This document shows positions 20,163 to 29,504 of a stretch of 61,473 nt of DNA, piece by piece; positions within the stretch are counted from its first letter, which is position 1, and every line of letters begins with the position of its first letter. Made by a program: the position numbers and the translations under genes. Source of the DNA: Pseudomonadota bacterium (GTDB lineage Bacteria; Pseudomonadota; Gammaproteobacteria; Steroidobacterales; Steroidobacteraceae); contig JAKBBE010000009.1 in NCBI GenBank assembly GCA_021826035.1, positions 1-61,473 of the forward strand. Direction: 5' to 3'. Under the pieces are notes generated by a model. It worked only from the letters and a program-made list of their open reading frames with translations. It was not told the DNA's origin and ran no database searches.

Positions 20163-23066
20163 TCAACGCACCTCGCCGTCGTTGGCCTCGTAGGACGCGA
20201 GCGTGTTGCCGTGTCGGGCCGCATAGGCGCGCAGGTAGCGCAGGAACGCCCCATAGCGGCGTGCGCCCTGACTCGCGATCCACTCCTGGCGCATCTGCTC
20301 CGGTCCCTCGACCGTCAGAATGGACGTGGGCGTATAGCGTTCGCTCGCCGTGAGCGTCATCCCGCCCCCATGCGGGTCGGTGTGCCGCCGCAGCCACCCG
20401 GCGCTCAGCGTATGCCCCGCCGCAGCGGCCTCTCGACGCAGGAGCTGCTGGTTGCTGCATTTCCCGGCATTGAACTGCACCGGTACCTGCATCGGCAGCA
20501 CCGGCACGGACTGCTCACGGGGAGATTGAGTCCAGATGCCGGAAATCACCCGTGCATTGGCATCCCACTGTGACATCGGCGGCAGGTGGAAAACCGTCTC
20601 GATGGTGCGCACGATGTTCACCTGAGAGAGCGGATGCGTATCGAGAACGCCGGATTTGACCCACGGACCAATCGCCAACGCGAGCGTGCGGTGCGCATTG
20701 ATATGGTCGGCGCCGCTTTGCGCATCGTCCTCGGTCAAGAAAACAGCCATGTGCCGCCACTGCGGCGTCGTCGACAAGTAGTGCAGCAGCTGCGCCGTGG
20801 CGTGATCGTTGTTGGCCACGTAGTACGGCGGGCTGTAGTAGCAGGGACTCCCTCCGGCCGTGTGGTCGTCTGGAATCCAAATGAAGATGAAGTGCGGGAA
20901 CGCCTTGCCGGGGTGTGCCTTGAGCCAGCCAATCGCGGCGGAGACCCGCTCGGTGTCGCGAATCATCCGATTCCAGCCTGGGTAGGTCTGATCCACGTGC
21001 GCGAGCAGGGCGCGGCGGATTACCCCATCGCGGGCACGAGCGAGGTTTTCCCCGAAATCCTCGAACGAGACGTGGTGCGCGAGCAGGTTGTTGAACAGAT
21101 ACAGCCGCTGCGGATAACTAATCCAGGGATTGGTGAACGCACCGAGCTGCCGGTGGGCATATTGCAGCGCATCGTGGCTGGCGCGTGCCTTGGCGGTCAG
21201 CGCCCCGGTACCGCCCGGGCCGGCGTTCCAGATCAAACCACGGTTGGAGTAGTACTCGGGCCAGAGCCGCTGCACCACGTCCGAATCCGACGCGCCGTCC
21301 GTCCACTGATGCCCCTGCGCGGTGACTTCCCCATCCGCCATGAAGTTGGCGAACAGCACGTCATGGGCGGCCAAACGGTACAGGTTCGGCAGCTCCTTCG
21401 CCCCGTACAGGTCGAAATGGGCATTCGCCCAGGCGCCGGCCGGACGATACTCGCCCATGTCCTCATCGAACGTCTTGTTCTCGCGCAGAATGAACACCAC
21501 GTAGTGGATGTGCCGGCGCACGAGTGCCGCGGTGCGCGCGTTGCTCTGCGCGAGCGTGGCCCGCTGCGCCGGCAGAAAGCCATCGTTCGAGAGGCTCGCG
21601 CGAGTCCAGGCGCCGAGGCGGTGGGAGAGTCCCCGCAGCGGCACCTGCTGCAGCAGACCGTGCATCATATTGCCGATGTACTGCCACTGCAGATTCGCTC
21701 CGCTCCCCAATCCCTTCGCCGCGACCACGTAAAGCATCTGGTGCGCGACGGTCAGTGCGCTTGGGTACCAGCCGGTGGGGATGAGGCCGAGCCGCCGACC
21801 GGTGGCCAGGTCATAGACCGCGACGTCATCGTTGCCGGCATTGGCAACGAACAATCGGCCGTTGGCCACCGCCAGCGCGTCGGGATAGCTGCCCGGGGGT
21901 GCGCCCGCATAGGGGCTGTCATTGAGGGTGCGCTCGGCCCGCAACGTGCGCGAGTTGACCTCGACGATCCGATCGTTGTTGGCATTGGCGACCCACACGT
22001 CAGGTCCCTCGGGCACGGCCACCATGGCCGTTGGATGCACCCCGGCGGCCACGGTGTGCGCAAAAACCCTCGGGCCGGTCGGCACCACGCCAAGCACCTT
22101 CAGGGTGCGCCGGCTCAGGACAGTCACGCCGCTGCCGGCCCAGTCGCTCACGACCAGGCGCCGCCCGCCATCGGCCAGCACGACCGCGAACGGATACGGA
22201 CCGGCGTTGACGTAGCGTGTCCGCCCGGTGCGCAGGTCGATCCGCGCCAGGCTGTTGGCCAGCATCCCGGTCACGTAGAGGTGCGTGCCACGCGGCCCGA
22301 CCGCCACGGCGTCCGGATAAAAATGATACGGCGCACGGCCGTGCGCGCCCTGGTAGGTGTACGGGTACTGCGTGCGCGGAAACGCCTGCCAGAGCAGCGG
22401 ATATTCGCGCACCACGCGAACCGCGCCGTGGTGCATCTGTAGCGCCAGCACGCGATCGGACGCCCCGCCGGTGGCGTACACGATCCCGTGCGCCCCCGCG
22501 GCAAGACCCTGGAACAGGTCGCGATGCGACACGATGGTCGTGGCGAGCGCAGAGGGATTGCGCTGCGCCTGCTCGGTGGCGAGCGCCTGCGCTGCACGCG
22601 TCTTGGCCGGCTCGTTCGTGCTGTACACGGTGCCGGCCGCGCCGGTGTGGCGCGGGTCGATGGCGATGGCCGACCCGCCGCCGAATGTCTGCACGCGCGG
22701 CTTGCGTGGCGCAACGCCCGAGAAGGCCGCGAGGCGCGCCTCGCGGCGCAGCCGCGGGCTGTACCAGGTGACCGTCTGGAAGGGCGTCGCGCCGTTGGCG
22801 AGCACCAGCACGTGCGCACCGGTGCTGAGCACCTTGGTGGGGAAATTCGGCGTGCTGACCAGCGTACCGACCGGTGAAACCCGGCGCCACGTCGGCAACA
22901 CCCCGATGTAGCGGGCGCGGTTGGCGGCCGTAACGGTCACCGGCGCCGGCACGAAATCGCGCGGACCGCCCACAGCGGCCGCCGCCAGCGCCGGCAGGCA
23001 CATCCCCAGCACAATCCCGAGCAGTCCGGTGCGGCGGCGCGGGATGTCGATCTTCGTCTCAGGCAT
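20163..23066 (-). CDS. exported YncE-like propeller / phosphoesterase fusion
   Basis: This 967-residue protein has a signal peptide (RRRTGLLGIVLGMCLPALAAAA). The N-terminal ~480 residues form a YncE/40-residue YVTN-type beta-propeller (RRLVVSDWAGSGVTVLSR, TAMVAVPEGPDVWVANANND, GRLFVANAGNDDVAVYD). The C-terminal half is a phosphoesterase (alkaline-phosphatase superfamily, AcpA/phospholipase C-like) domain: FILRENKTFDEDMGEY, FIWIPDDHTAG and VFLTEDDAQSGADHINAHR carry the metal ligands. It probably hydrolyses phosphoesters in the periplasm. GGAGAG lies eight bases before the ATG at 23066. The natural substrate is unknown. Confidence 0.87.
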   Translation of the reverse strand: MPETKIDIPRRRTGLLGIVLGMCLPALAAAAVGGPRDFVPAPVTVTAANRARYIGVLPTWRRVSPVGTLVSTPNFPTKVLSTGAHVLVLANGATPFQTVTWYSPRLRREARLAAFSGVAPRKPRVQTFGGGSAIAIDPRHTGAAGTVYSTNEPAKTRAAQALATEQAQRNPSALATTIVSHRDLFQGLAAGAHGIVYATGGASDRVLALQMHHGAVRVVREYPLLWQAFPRTQYPYTYQGAHGRAPYHFYPDAVAVGPRGTHLYVTGMLANSLARIDLRTGRTRYVNAGPYPFAVVLADGGRRLVVSDWAGSGVTVLSRRTLKVLGVVPTGPRVFAHTVAAGVHPTAMVAVPEGPDVWVANANNDRIVEVNSRTLRAERTLNDSPYAGAPPGSYPDALAVANGRLFVANAGNDDVAVYDLATGRRLGLIPTGWYPSALTVAHQMLYVVAAKGLGSGANLQWQYIGNMMHGLLQQVPLRGLSHRLGAWTRASLSNDGFLPAQRATLAQSNARTAALVRRHIHYVVFILRENKTFDEDMGEYRPAGAWANAHFDLYGAKELPNLYRLAAHDVLFANFMADGEVTAQGHQWTDGASDSDVVQRLWPEYYSNRGLIWNAGPGGTGALTAKARASHDALQYAHRQLGAFTNPWISYPQRLYLFNNLLAHHVSFEDFGENLARARDGVIRRALLAHVDQTYPGWNRMIRDTERVSAAIGWLKAHPGKAFPHFIFIWIPDDHTAGGSPCYYSPPYYVANNDHATAQLLHYLSTTPQWRHMAVFLTEDDAQSGADHINAHRTLALAIGPWVKSGVLDTHPLSQVNIVRTIETVFHLPPMSQWDANARVISGIWTQSPREQSVPVLPMQVPVQFNAGKCSNQQLLRREAAAAGHTLSAGWLRRHTDPHGGGMTLTASERYTPTSILTVEGPEQMRQEWIASQGARRYGAFLRYLRAYAARHGNTLASYEANDGEVR

Positions 23067-23212
23067 CGTGTCATCTCTCCAGTGGGACCCACCCTGGCAC
23101 CGCGCCCGCACGGGGCGGTCGCGAAGCACTGCACGGCAACAGCCGGCGCAGCGGGAGGGTACGGACGATAGATGACAGGCCGATGACCGGCCGGTCCCTC
23201 CTGGCCCGCCGC

Positions 23213-24151
23213 TCAGCGGCCAAAGGCAACCAGAAACTCGATGAGCCGGTGCACGAAGGCGTAGAGCGGAACGGCGAGCAGCGGGGCGAGCAGCGCCGAG
23301 GTGGCCACACGCCGACCCGGGAACGCCCGAGCGCCTCTTGCCGGCGGCGCCAGCAGGCGCTTGATCCGCTGCTCAAGCCCGCTGACCTGTCCGCCGGCGC
23401 GCGCACTGCGCGCCGGACGCGGACCGGCAATGGCCAGGCGCGCCACCTTGATCAGGGCGGAGGCCAACGCGACGCGTTTGTGTGGATCGGCGCCGCTGGC
23501 GCGCTCATCCGCCTCGATCTCCGTGGCCGCCTGCCACTGGGCATTCAGCGCCCTGCCCGCCGGCAGCCACGCCAGCACATCCGGCACGGCGAGCAACGCG
23601 AGCCGCTTCAGATTGTCCCGAGCATCGATGTGTGCCGCCTCGTGCGCCACGACCTGACGGAATTCTTCCCCGTCGCACGCGGCCACCACGCAGTGCGCCG
23701 CGACGATCCGCTGCCGCCAGCCGCCGACCACCGCCACGACGGGTTCGGCCAGGTTCACGAGGTCCACCTCGGGGCCGTCTTCGAATGCCTCGGTCCGCAG
23801 CAATTCTGCCCTGCGCACCAGCGCACGCGCCGCGCGCGCCGCCCGCCAGGTCCGTCGAATGCCATCGAGAAACACCAGCAGCGCCAGCCCCGCCGCCAGC
23901 ACCAGCAGCGGACCGGGCCGGTCATCGGCATGCGCCGGCTCGTAGAGGAGGAATGCCGGCAATACCACGGTGAGCACCGCCAGCGCCGCGCCTGCCGCCG
24001 GCAGCAGCCGCAGCGCGAGCAGCACATCGGCACGCCTGAGCCGCGCAAACCCCCCGGCCCGCCAGCCGGCAGCCACCGTCACGGACAGCAACAGATTGGA
24101 CAGACCGTAGCTCGCCAGGAGCACCAGCACGAGCGTGGTCGGAAAGCTCAT
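23213..24151 (-). CDS. BlaR1/MecR1-like M56 membrane metallopeptidase
   Basis: This 312-residue protein has four membrane segments (about residues 5-30, 50-75, 82-100 and 280-305) and a zinc peptidase motif HEAAH (VVAHEAAHID, about residue 170) with a distal Glu in EIEADERA, as in M56 peptidases. BlaR1-type proteins sense a signal and cleave the partner BlaI repressor. This one ends shortly after the last helix and lacks the extracellular penicillin-binding domain, so it should not sense beta-lactams in the classical way. It overlaps the BlaI-like gene by four bases. Confidence 0.86.
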   Translation of the reverse strand: MSFPTTLVLVLLASYGLSNLLLSVTVAAGWRAGGFARLRRADVLLALRLLPAAGAALAVLTVVLPAFLLYEPAHADDRPGPLLVLAAGLALLVFLDGIRRTWRAARAARALVRRAELLRTEAFEDGPEVDLVNLAEPVVAVVGGWRQRIVAAHCVVAACDGEEFRQVVAHEAAHIDARDNLKRLALLAVPDVLAWLPAGRALNAQWQAATEIEADERASGADPHKRVALASALIKVARLAIAGPRPARSARAGGQVSGLEQRIKRLLAPPARGARAFPGRRVATSALLAPLLAVPLYAFVHRLIEFLVAFGR

Positions 24152-24564
24152 TTCACCGGTCCCTGCAGCCGCAGCCGCTCGGCGTGCACCAGTGCCTCGA
24201 GCTCATCGAGCAGCTCCACATCGGCATGTCCGACCGCTTGCACGAGCGTGCAGAGCAGCGCCGAGCTGTCCGCGCAGGCGCCAAGCAGATCGATGACCTG
24301 GCCGGACATCATTTGACCGAGCAGCTCATCGCGCGTGCAGCGCGGTTCGTACCCGAAGGCCCGTCCGAGTCGGCAGCGGCGCAGCACTCCCTTGCGGTAC
24401 AGACGGTCGAGCGTCGTCATGAGCGTCGTGTACGCCAGCTGCGGAAAGGACGCGTGCACATGGCGCACCGTCGATGCTCGACCGCGCTCCCAGAGCACCG
24501 CGAGCACCCGGCGCTCCAGAGGCCCCAGCTCGACTCGATCCTCCACGCGAACCCCCTGGCGCAT
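24148..24564 (-). CDS. BlaI/MecI-family transcriptional repressor
   Basis: This 138-residue protein has the BlaI/MecI/CopY winged helix at residues ~12-80 (LGPLERRVLAVLWERG, YTTLMTTLDRLYRKGVL) and a C-terminal helical dimerisation part. It is encoded just upstream of, and overlapping, the M56 peptidase gene, the usual repressor/sensor arrangement. ATG at 24564 lacks a clear Shine-Dalgarno; GTG at 24546 preceded by a G-rich run is an alternative. Likely targets are its own operon and perhaps the divergent TonB receptor gene (inference). Confidence 0.88.
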   Translation of the reverse strand: MRQGVRVEDRVELGPLERRVLAVLWERGRASTVRHVHASFPQLAYTTLMTTLDRLYRKGVLRRCRLGRAFGYEPRCTRDELLGQMMSGQVIDLLGACADSSALLCTLVQAVGHADVELLDELEALVHAERLRLQGPVK

Positions 24565-24889
24565 AGCACTGCGGCCGACCGCCGCAGCCGAAGCCTCGCA
24601 AGTTCCACGGCACTCTGCAATGGCCGGGCCGCGCGGGGCTGCCCGGGGCGCAATTACGATCCCTGGTAGTACTGCCGGGTCGCTCTTTAGACTTCATCTT
24701 AAAAGGCACACCCTCACAGCGCATGGGGGGGCCGTCTAGGCGCAGCCCTTAAACCGCTGCCACGGGATGCCGATCGCCGGGGCGACCTCCGACCACAAGC
24801 GTCCCGTCGGCGGAACCGAACCCCATCGCAGCATCCCGCGGAGGGCGAGAAGGTTCGCGCACCATGTCCGCCTTGAAGGGAGAAGATGA
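24565..24889. other. divergent regulatory region with candidate operator
   Basis: This 325-bp region between the BlaI-like gene (minus) and the TonB-dependent receptor gene (plus) must carry both promoters. A near-palindrome GGTAGTACTGCC lies at 24665-24676, within CCC...GGG flanks, and an AT-rich patch follows at about 24690-24705. It is a candidate BlaI operator, though it does not match the TACA-N-TGTA consensus well. Confidence 0.35.
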
Positions 24890-27832
24890 ATGCCTGATGC
24901 ACTCGGCGCAGAGCCGACCGCCGGAGCCGTGCACCGGCGGGGTTCCCCCGCCCGCGGCGCGGCGCGGCACCGTTCCCCCGCGGCAATCAGACACCGATTG
25001 CCGCTCGCGCTGTGCGCCGCGCTCCTGTCCCGCTATGCCGCTGCCGGCACGAAACAGCGACCCGCCGGGGCGCAAATCGGCCCGGTGCTGATCGAAGCAC
25101 GCCAGCCACCGGTGCTCGGACTGCAGTCGCGTGCGCCGGTGAAAGTGCTCACCGCTACGGCGCTGCACGACCTCGGCGTGCAGAACCTCGGTCAGGCATT
25201 GCGGCTGATGCCGCTGTTTGGCAGCTCCAATGGACTTGGGACCGGCAGGACGAGCAAATTCACCAACGGCGGTGAACAGAGCGCGGATCTGTTCGACCTG
25301 ACCAACTCACGGGTGGTGATCCTCGTCAACGGGCAACGCTGGATTGAAGGTTTCCAGGGTGATACGGACCTGTCGACCTTTCCCGTGGCGCTGATCCAGA
25401 AAATCGAGGTCTATCCGGCGCGTGGCGCGGTCGCCTACGGCGACGGAGCAATCGCCGGTGTGGTCAACATCATCACCGTACCCTCATTCACCGGCGTGAT
25501 GGCCTCGGCGGGCACCGGCATATCGCACGGCAGCGGACATTGGGACGGACAGCGCACCTGGGCGAGTCTGGCGCTCGGGCGGCGCGGTAAATCCTCTGGT
25601 CTGATGGCGCTGCTCAGTTGGTCGAACCAGAGCGGCGTATCGAGCGCGGCGCGCGCGCTCACCGCCGCGCCTCTGGCCGGCAGCGGCACCACCCGCGAGA
25701 GCCCCATCACGCCCTACGGTCAATTCACGTTCGTGCCGACCGGCGGACCTTACGCGAACTCGAATCTCTGCCCGCTGCAGAGCAATGGATCGCGCCTGTG
25801 CAACTTCACCGCCTCGCCGATCGCCGGCGGCGGCGTCGTGCCGCTCGCCACCGCGACGGCCTTCAACACTCTGCCCTACAACGATCTGATCATGCCTCTG
25901 AAACAGTGGGGCTTTTACGTCAGCGGCTTTCATGTGCTCGGCGGCGGCGTGCGCGCCGATGCCACTCTGTTCGTCGGCCGGCGCACCGCGCGCCAGTCCG
26001 GCGCGCCGAGCACGATCACCCTCGGCACCTCCGGCCTGCCCATTTCCGTCAGTGCGAACCAGCCGTACAATCCGTTCGGCGTGGCGCTTGAGGCCAGCGG
26101 CCCGAATGCCAATCTGATCGCTCTCTCGCAGCGGCTGACCGGCCTCGGCCCGGTGGTGTTTCGCGACCGCTCAGACACCTACCGCGCCACCGTCTCACTC
26201 ACCGGCAGTCTTGGCCGCGGCGCACGCTCGTCGTGGCGCTGGCATATGGATTATCTCTGGTCGGCGAGCCGCGTCAATGATCAGAATCAGGGTCGGGTCA
26301 ACCTGAACAACCTCGCTTTGGCGCTCGGCAATCCACGGGTCTGCGCTTCGGTGCCACAGTGCACGCCCCTGAATCTGTTCGCCGGACCCGACGGCGAGAC
26401 GCCCGCGATGCTCGCCTTCATCGGTCTACCGGAACAGAACCAGATCGCCAACTCACTCCAGACACTGGATGTTCGGCTTGCGCAACACCAGTTGCTCAAA
26501 CTGCCCGCCGGTGCACTCGCGCTCGGTCTCGGCTACCAGTATCTGGCGCGCCACGGGGATTTCACACCCGACCCGGCGGCGAGCCAGGGGATCGACAGTG
26601 CCGTGCCGATGCTGCAGGTACCGGCCTACATCGGCGGTTACACCGGCAACGCCCTGTGGGCACAGAGCATCGTCCCGATCATCGGCGGCGTCCACGCACT
26701 GACGCTCGGTGCCGGTCTGCGCGTGTACCGCTATTCCGATACCGGCACGGGTCACGTCGCCGAGACCACACTCAGCTACGATGTCCGCACCGATCTGACG
26801 CTGCAGGCCGGCTGGACGCAGGGCTTGCGCACGCCGGATCTGCGCGAGCTCGGACAATCGATGCCCGGCGCCGCCGCCACCGTCAGCGACCCGTGCAGCA
26901 ACTACGGCGCACCATCGGTCGCCACCGTGGTCGCGGCCGCCTGCGCTGCGGCCGGCGTCCCGGCGAGCTACATCCAGACGAACAACCAGGTGCAGAATCT
27001 GAAAATCGGCAACTCCGTGCTGCAGGCCGAGCGCAGCGAGAATGCCTGGCTCAGCGCCCGTTGGACTCCGCGCTCGGTGCCGGCGCTGTCGCTGAACGTG
27101 GCGTATTACCGCATCCAGATCAATAACGCCATCACTCGCCTCAGCGCACAGCAGACCTTGATCGACTGTTACGACCTAGGCTACGCGCCGACCTGCGTCG
27201 GCATCGACCGCGCTGCGGATGGACAATTGACCGTGATCTCGACCCAGGCGACCAACGGCCAGAGCATCTTCACCGACTGGCTGACAGGCGGCTTCCGATA
27301 TGTCTGGCGCACGGCGCTCGGCCGCTTCAGCGCGCGCAGTGATATCGCCTGGACCCACCACTACATCGTTACGACCGTGACCACCGCCGGCGTGCAGGTG
27401 CAGGAGCTCGCCGGCGTCGAACTCGGCTCGGGCTCCCCGAGCGGCATTCCGACCTGGAACGGCACGGCAATGCTCGAATGGACGCGCGGTCCGTGGGATG
27501 TGGGCTGGCAGATCGCGGCCATCGGTCCGATGAGCGAGGCCTGCACCAACGGCTACGAAGGTACCCCGTACAGCTACACTGCACTCGGCCTGTGCTCGGC
27601 ACCGAACCTGACCGATCCCAGCCGCTCGCTCAACCACCTCGGCACGACTCTGTACCACGATGTTTATCTCAATTATCGGTTCTCGCGCCGATTGACCGTG
27701 ACCGCTGGGGTCGACAACCTGTTCGGCAAAGCGCCACCGGTGTCGGTTACACAGCCGTCGAACTACGATCCGTCGATCTACCGAGCACCCGGCCGGACGG
27801 TCTACGCCGGTATGAATTACGGCATTGAATGA
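24890..27832 (+). CDS. TonB-dependent outer-membrane receptor
   Basis: This 980-residue protein has a long basic N-terminus, then a signal-like helix (LPLALCAALLSRYAAA). The plug domain covers about 65-205 (VLTATALHDLGVQNLGQALRLMP, DLTNSRVVILVNGQRW, IEVYPARGAVAYGDGAIAGVVNIIT), followed by a 22-strand-type barrel. The C-terminal strand ends YAGMNYGIE instead of a terminal Phe/Trp. It imports a ligand across the outer membrane with TonB energy; the ligand is unknown. GGGAG lies about seven bases before ATG 24890. No TonB box was confidently identified. Confidence 0.9.
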   Translation: MPDALGAEPTAGAVHRRGSPARGAARHRSPAAIRHRLPLALCAALLSRYAAAGTKQRPAGAQIGPVLIEARQPPVLGLQSRAPVKVLTATALHDLGVQNLGQALRLMPLFGSSNGLGTGRTSKFTNGGEQSADLFDLTNSRVVILVNGQRWIEGFQGDTDLSTFPVALIQKIEVYPARGAVAYGDGAIAGVVNIITVPSFTGVMASAGTGISHGSGHWDGQRTWASLALGRRGKSSGLMALLSWSNQSGVSSAARALTAAPLAGSGTTRESPITPYGQFTFVPTGGPYANSNLCPLQSNGSRLCNFTASPIAGGGVVPLATATAFNTLPYNDLIMPLKQWGFYVSGFHVLGGGVRADATLFVGRRTARQSGAPSTITLGTSGLPISVSANQPYNPFGVALEASGPNANLIALSQRLTGLGPVVFRDRSDTYRATVSLTGSLGRGARSSWRWHMDYLWSASRVNDQNQGRVNLNNLALALGNPRVCASVPQCTPLNLFAGPDGETPAMLAFIGLPEQNQIANSLQTLDVRLAQHQLLKLPAGALALGLGYQYLARHGDFTPDPAASQGIDSAVPMLQVPAYIGGYTGNALWAQSIVPIIGGVHALTLGAGLRVYRYSDTGTGHVAETTLSYDVRTDLTLQAGWTQGLRTPDLRELGQSMPGAAATVSDPCSNYGAPSVATVVAAACAAAGVPASYIQTNNQVQNLKIGNSVLQAERSENAWLSARWTPRSVPALSLNVAYYRIQINNAITRLSAQQTLIDCYDLGYAPTCVGIDRAADGQLTVISTQATNGQSIFTDWLTGGFRYVWRTALGRFSARSDIAWTHHYIVTTVTTAGVQVQELAGVELGSGSPSGIPTWNGTAMLEWTRGPWDVGWQIAAIGPMSEACTNGYEGTPYSYTALGLCSAPNLTDPSRSLNHLGTTLYHDVYLNYRFSRRLTVTAGVDNLFGKAPPVSVTQPSNYDPSIYRAPGRTVYAGMNYGIE

Positions 27833-27878
27833 CATCGGGCCGCCGGTCACAGCGATCCAGCGCGCACCCGAGGAACGC

Positions 27879-29504
27879 TCAACCGCTCCTGCGCAGGCGC
27901 CGCAGACGAAAGTCGCTCATGATCTCTTGCGCCGCATTGTGCCCCGGAGCGCCCGTGACCCCGCCCCCGGGGTGGGTGCCCGACCCGCACAGATACAGCC
28001 CCTGCAACGGCCCGCGATAATTGCCGTAACCCAGCATCGGGCGGGCGGAGAACATCTGGTCGAGTTGCAGTCGGCCATGGAAGATATCCCCTCCGATGAG
28101 TCCGAATGTACGCTCCAGATCCAGCGGGCTCATGATCTGCCGCCCGAGCACGGACTGTTTGAAATTGGGAGCATGCTGATTCACTGTGTCGATCATCAGA
28201 TCGGCGACTTTGTCGCGGTGATCGTCCCAGGACTCGCCATTCGGCAGCTCCGGCGCGACATGCTGACAGAACAGGCTTGCCACGTGCATGCCCGCTGGGG
28301 CGAGCGAATCATCAAGCGTCGAGGGAATGACCATCTCGACGATCGGTTTGCGCGACCAGCCGCCGATCCGCGCATCGAAATAGGCCTTTTCCATGTAGCC
28401 GAGCGTGGGCGCGAGGATGATGCCGGCTGTGTGGTGATCGGCCACGGCGGTGCCGGGCAGGCAGGTGAAGTCCGGCAGCTCCGACAACGCGACGTTCATG
28501 CGGAACGTCCCCGAACCGCAGCGCCACTGACCGATGCGCTCAAGAAACGACTTCGGCAGGACCGCCGGATCGATCAGACTGAGATAGAGCAGCCGCGGGT
28601 TGAGGTTCGAAACCACGGCCGCCGCCCGCACGGTCTGACCGTCCGCGCTCACCACCCCGACCGCGCGGCCCTTCTCCACAATCACCTCGCGCACCCCGCT
28701 CCCGACTCGGATGTCCACGCCGCGGGCGGCGGCGGATTTGGCCATCGCCTGGGTGATCGCACCCATGCCCCCTAGCGCGTGACCCCAGGTGCCCTTCTTC
28801 CCGTTCACCTCGCCGAAACAATGATGCAGCAGCACATACGCGGACCCGGGGGAGTATGGGCTCGCATAGTGTCCGACGATGCCATCAAAACCATACAGCG
28901 CCTTGATCGGATCGCTCTCGAACCAGTCCTCCAGATAATCGCCGGCGGAAGTCGCGAACAGGCGCAGCAGTTCCCGTCGCGAGTCCATGTCAAGTCGCCC
29001 GAGGCGCGAGCCGAGCCGGGCGGTACGGAGCAGCTCCGGGATCGCCTCGAACCAGTTCCCCGACACCACGTTCGGTGGCGTCTGCAGCACCAGTTCGCGC
29101 AGCACGTCAGCAATCCTCTCGAGGCGCTCCGCGTAACCCTCCAGACGCTCGGCGTCGGCAGCGGAGAACTTAGCCACTTCGCCCCGCGTTCGCCCCGCCC
29201 CGCTGCACAGATAGCGTCCGTCCGCCGTCGGCAGGAAGTTCGCCAGACGGCGCTCCACGACGCGCAGACCGTACTCGTGCAGCCGCAGGTCGCGAATGAT
29301 TTTCGGATTGAGCAACGACACGGTGTAGGCTGCCACCGAGTTGCGAAATCCGGGATGAAACTCCTCCGTGACCGCCGCACCACCGACCACGGACCGGCGC
29401 TCAAGGACGGTGACCTTCAGTCCGGCGCGCGCCAGATACGCCGCGCACACCAGCCCGTTGTGACCGCCCCCGACGATCACGACATCGCGTACCTCAGCGG
29501 TCAT
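27879..29504 (-). CDS. FAD-dependent oxidoreductase, phytoene-dehydrogenase/PYROXD2-like
   Basis: This 541-residue protein starts with a dinucleotide-binding motif VIVGGGHNGLVCAAYLARAG and ends with the second FAD motif GLYLCGSGTHPGGGVTGAPG. It belongs to the carotenoid-desaturase-like NAD(P)/FAD oxidoreductases (PYROXD2 type), commonly flavin amine or CH-CH oxidoreductases. No carotenoid genes are around. It overlaps the end of the Rieske oxygenase gene by 11 bases, so the two are co-translated; the pair may act on the same methylated-amine substrate (inference). Confidence 0.87.
   Translation of the reverse strand: MTAEVRDVVIVGGGHNGLVCAAYLARAGLKVTVLERRSVVGGAAVTEEFHPGFRNSVAAYTVSLLNPKIIRDLRLHEYGLRVVERRLANFLPTADGRYLCSGAGRTRGEVAKFSAADAERLEGYAERLERIADVLRELVLQTPPNVVSGNWFEAIPELLRTARLGSRLGRLDMDSRRELLRLFATSAGDYLEDWFESDPIKALYGFDGIVGHYASPYSPGSAYVLLHHCFGEVNGKKGTWGHALGGMGAITQAMAKSAAARGVDIRVGSGVREVIVEKGRAVGVVSADGQTVRAAAVVSNLNPRLLYLSLIDPAVLPKSFLERIGQWRCGSGTFRMNVALSELPDFTCLPGTAVADHHTAGIILAPTLGYMEKAYFDARIGGWSRKPIVEMVIPSTLDDSLAPAGMHVASLFCQHVAPELPNGESWDDHRDKVADLMIDTVNQHAPNFKQSVLGRQIMSPLDLERTFGLIGGDIFHGRLQLDQMFSARPMLGYGNYRGPLQGLYLCGSGTHPGGGVTGAPGHNAAQEIMSDFRLRRLRRSG

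Noticed and set aside
20586..22442. 618-residue plus-strand ORF opposite the phosphoesterase gene
   Set aside because: Antisense shadow; the minus-strand gene has signal peptide, domain motifs and Shine-Dalgarno.
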